This document shows, in pieces, positions 5,650 through 6,661 of a DNA stretch of 6,661 bases. Under the pieces are notes generated by a model, which was not told the origin of the DNA, made no database searches, and saw nothing but the letters and a program-made list of their open reading frames with translations. A program made the position numbers and the translations under genes. Origin of the DNA: Myxococcota bacterium (GTDB lineage: Bacteria; Myxococcota_A; UBA9160; PR03); the NCBI GenBank assembly GCA_030066475.1, contig JASJBO010000389.1:1-6661 (forward strand). Direction: 5' to 3'. The stretch's first letter is position 1. Every line of letters begins with the position of its first letter.

Positions 5650-6234
5650 ATGGGAACGCTGGCGCGTGCGATGGCGGCCGGGCTGCTCGCAACGGCCCTC
5701 GCGGGCTGCGGCTACAACCGCATCCAGGGCGCCGACGAGCAGGTGAAGGCGGCGTGGTCGGAGGTCGGCAACCAGTACCAGCGCCGGGCCGACCTGGTGC
5801 CGAACCTGGTGGCCACGGTGAAGGGGGCGGCCGACTTCGAGCGCGACACGCTCGAGGCCGTGGTGAACGCCCGCGCGCGGGCCAGCGGCATCCAGGCCAC
5901 GCCCGAGCTGCTGGAGGACCCCGAGGCGTTCCGGCGCTTCGAGGCAGCGCAGGGCGAGCTGTCGAGTGCGCTGTCGCGCCTGCTGGTCACGGTGGAGCGC
6001 TATCCCCAGCTCACCGCGACGCAGGGCTTCCGTGACCTGCAGGCACAGCTCGAGGGCACCGAGAACCGCATCGCGGTTGCGCGCAAGCGCTACATCGATG
6101 CGGTCGCCGACTACAACAAGCTGGTGCGGTTCTTCCCCACCAACCTGACCGCGCGCTTCCTGCTCGGAGCCGAGGTGCGCCCGAACTTCGAGGCGCGTCC
6201 CGGCACCGAGGAGCCGCCCCAGGTGGAGTTCTGA
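5650..6234 (+). CDS. lemA: LemA family lipoprotein
   Basis: This is a 194-residue member of the LemA family, envelope proteins of uncertain biochemical role. The N-terminus has an Arg, a hydrophobic stretch and the lipobox LAGC, so Cys20 should be lipidated after signal peptidase II cleavage. The residue after Cys is Gly, not Asp, which in Gram-negative bacteria favours the outer membrane. The family signature follows: NRIQGADEQVKAAWSEV (23-39), QYQRRADLVPNLV (42-54), a long helical region, ERYPQL (116-121), and the conserved end YNKLVRFFPTNL (155-166). The mature protein is mostly alpha-helical. The start at ATG 5650 is supported by the G-run just upstream and by the well-formed signal peptide; an upstream extension in the same frame would spoil it. 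It overlaps the following TPM gene, and this pairing is common in bacteria. Confidence 0.92.
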   Translation: MGTLARAMAAGLLATALAGCGYNRIQGADEQVKAAWSEVGNQYQRRADLVPNLVATVKGAADFERDTLEAVVNARARASGIQATPELLEDPEAFRRFEAAQGELSSALSRLLVTVERYPQLTATQGFRDLQAQLEGTENRIAVARKRYIDAVADYNKLVRFFPTNLTARFLLGAEVRPNFEARPGTEEPPQVEF

Positions 6235-6661
6235 GGCGCGCCGCGCTGCTCGTGCTGGCCGCGCTGGCCGCGGCCGCTCCCGCCCGCGCCGAGCTCCCGG
6301 TCCCTGCCCTGCGCGCGCGCGTGAACGACACGGCCGGACTGATCCCGGCCGCGCGCGAGCGGCGCCTCGAGGACGAGCTGGCGCGCTTCGAGGCCGAGAC
6401 GTCGCACCAGATCGCCGTGCTCACGGTGGCCTCGCTCGAGGGCGAGCCGATCGAATCGTTCTCGCTGCGCGTGGTCGAGGACTGGCAGCTCGGCCAGGCG
6501 GGCGCCGACAACGGCCTGCTGATCCTCGTCGCGTCGCAGGACCGCCAGGCGCGCGTCGAGGTCGGCTACGGGCTCGAGGGCGTGGTGCCCGACGTCATCG
6601 CCAAGCGCATCCTCGAGGACGTGATGTTCGGACACTTCCGCGCGGGCGACTTCGCGGCCGG
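6231..6661 (+). CDS. TPM-domain (YgcG/Psb32-type) secreted protein, cut by window edge
   Basis: Reading from 6231 gives 143 complete codons with no stop before the window edge. The first 20 residues are a textbook signal peptide: Arg-Arg, then a Leu/Ala/Val core, then ARA before Glu21. The TPM (DUF477) domain starts near residue 32 with NDTAGLIPAA, continues through HQIAVLTVASLEG, DNGLLILVASQDRQARVEVGYGLEG and VPDVIAKRI, then runs off the edge. TPM proteins are exported or membrane-bound; some have been reported as phosphatases or repair factors of photosystem II, but the role in most bacteria is unclear. No ATG, GTG or TTG is suitable: GTG 6252 would remove the Arg pair and half the signal core. 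CTG 6231, overlapping the lemA stop as CTGA, fits best, with AGGTGGAG at 6221-6228 as a close RBS. Any membrane anchor or Gly-rich tail would lie outside the window. Confidence 0.82.
   Translation, partial: MRRAALLVLAALAAAAPARAELPVPALRARVNDTAGLIPAARERRLEDELARFEAETSHQIAVLTVASLEGEPIESFSLRVVEDWQLGQAGADNGLLILVASQDRQARVEVGYGLEGVVPDVIAKRILEDVMFGHFRAGDFAA

Noticed and set aside
6111..6635. 174-residue minus-strand frame opposite lemA and the TPM gene
   Set aside because: The plus strand here carries two recognised families; the antisense product has no motif.

Overview
The window reads as chromosomal DNA from a bacterium of very high GC content (roughly 70% by eye), with G/C strongly preferred at third codon positions and long antisense open frames caused by composition. 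Deltaproteobacteria-like or related lineages (Myxococcota, Binatota and similar) are plausible hosts. This is inferred from composition plus a lemA/TPM pair, an rml pair and a full topoisomerase VI; no phylogenetic marker is present to settle it.

Layout on the + strand. Bases 1-246 hold no confident gene but contain two inverted repeats. A 73-residue protein of unknown function follows (247-468), with hairpin-forming sequence at and after its stop. The core of the window is a complete two-gene topoisomerase VI operon: top6B (582-2372, GHKL ATPase subunit) and top6A (2375-3658, Spo11-like cleavage subunit), 2 bp apart. Both subunits keep the expected catalytic residues. Both also carry long N-terminal tails rich in Lys, Arg, Ala and Pro; the Top6A tail is a regular six-residue repeat. 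A 10-bp inverted repeat sits between a candidate promoter and the ribosome binding site of top6B, and overlaps both signals.

After a 103-bp gap come rmlA (3762-4634) and rmlC (4635-5195), whose stop and start codons abut. They supply two of the four steps of dTDP-L-rhamnose synthesis; rmlB and rmlD are not in the window. The 195-bp gap between the convergent rmlC and a small minus-strand gene contains two copies of a repeat with a 40-bp core that is identical except for one base.

The minus-strand gene (5391-5549) encodes a 52-residue four-cysteine zinc ribbon protein with an acidic tail. About 100 bp away, in divergent orientation, lies lemA (5650-6234, a lipoprotein). It is followed by a secreted TPM-domain (YgcG/Psb32-type) protein that runs off the right edge. 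The TPM gene appears to start at a CTG overlapping the lemA stop. LemA and TPM proteins are commonly encoded together and are thought to act at the cell envelope.

The most unusual content is the bacterial topoisomerase VI with paired histone-H1-like tails and its candidate regulatory inverted repeat. Next are the small zinc ribbon gene and the duplicated intergenic repeat.
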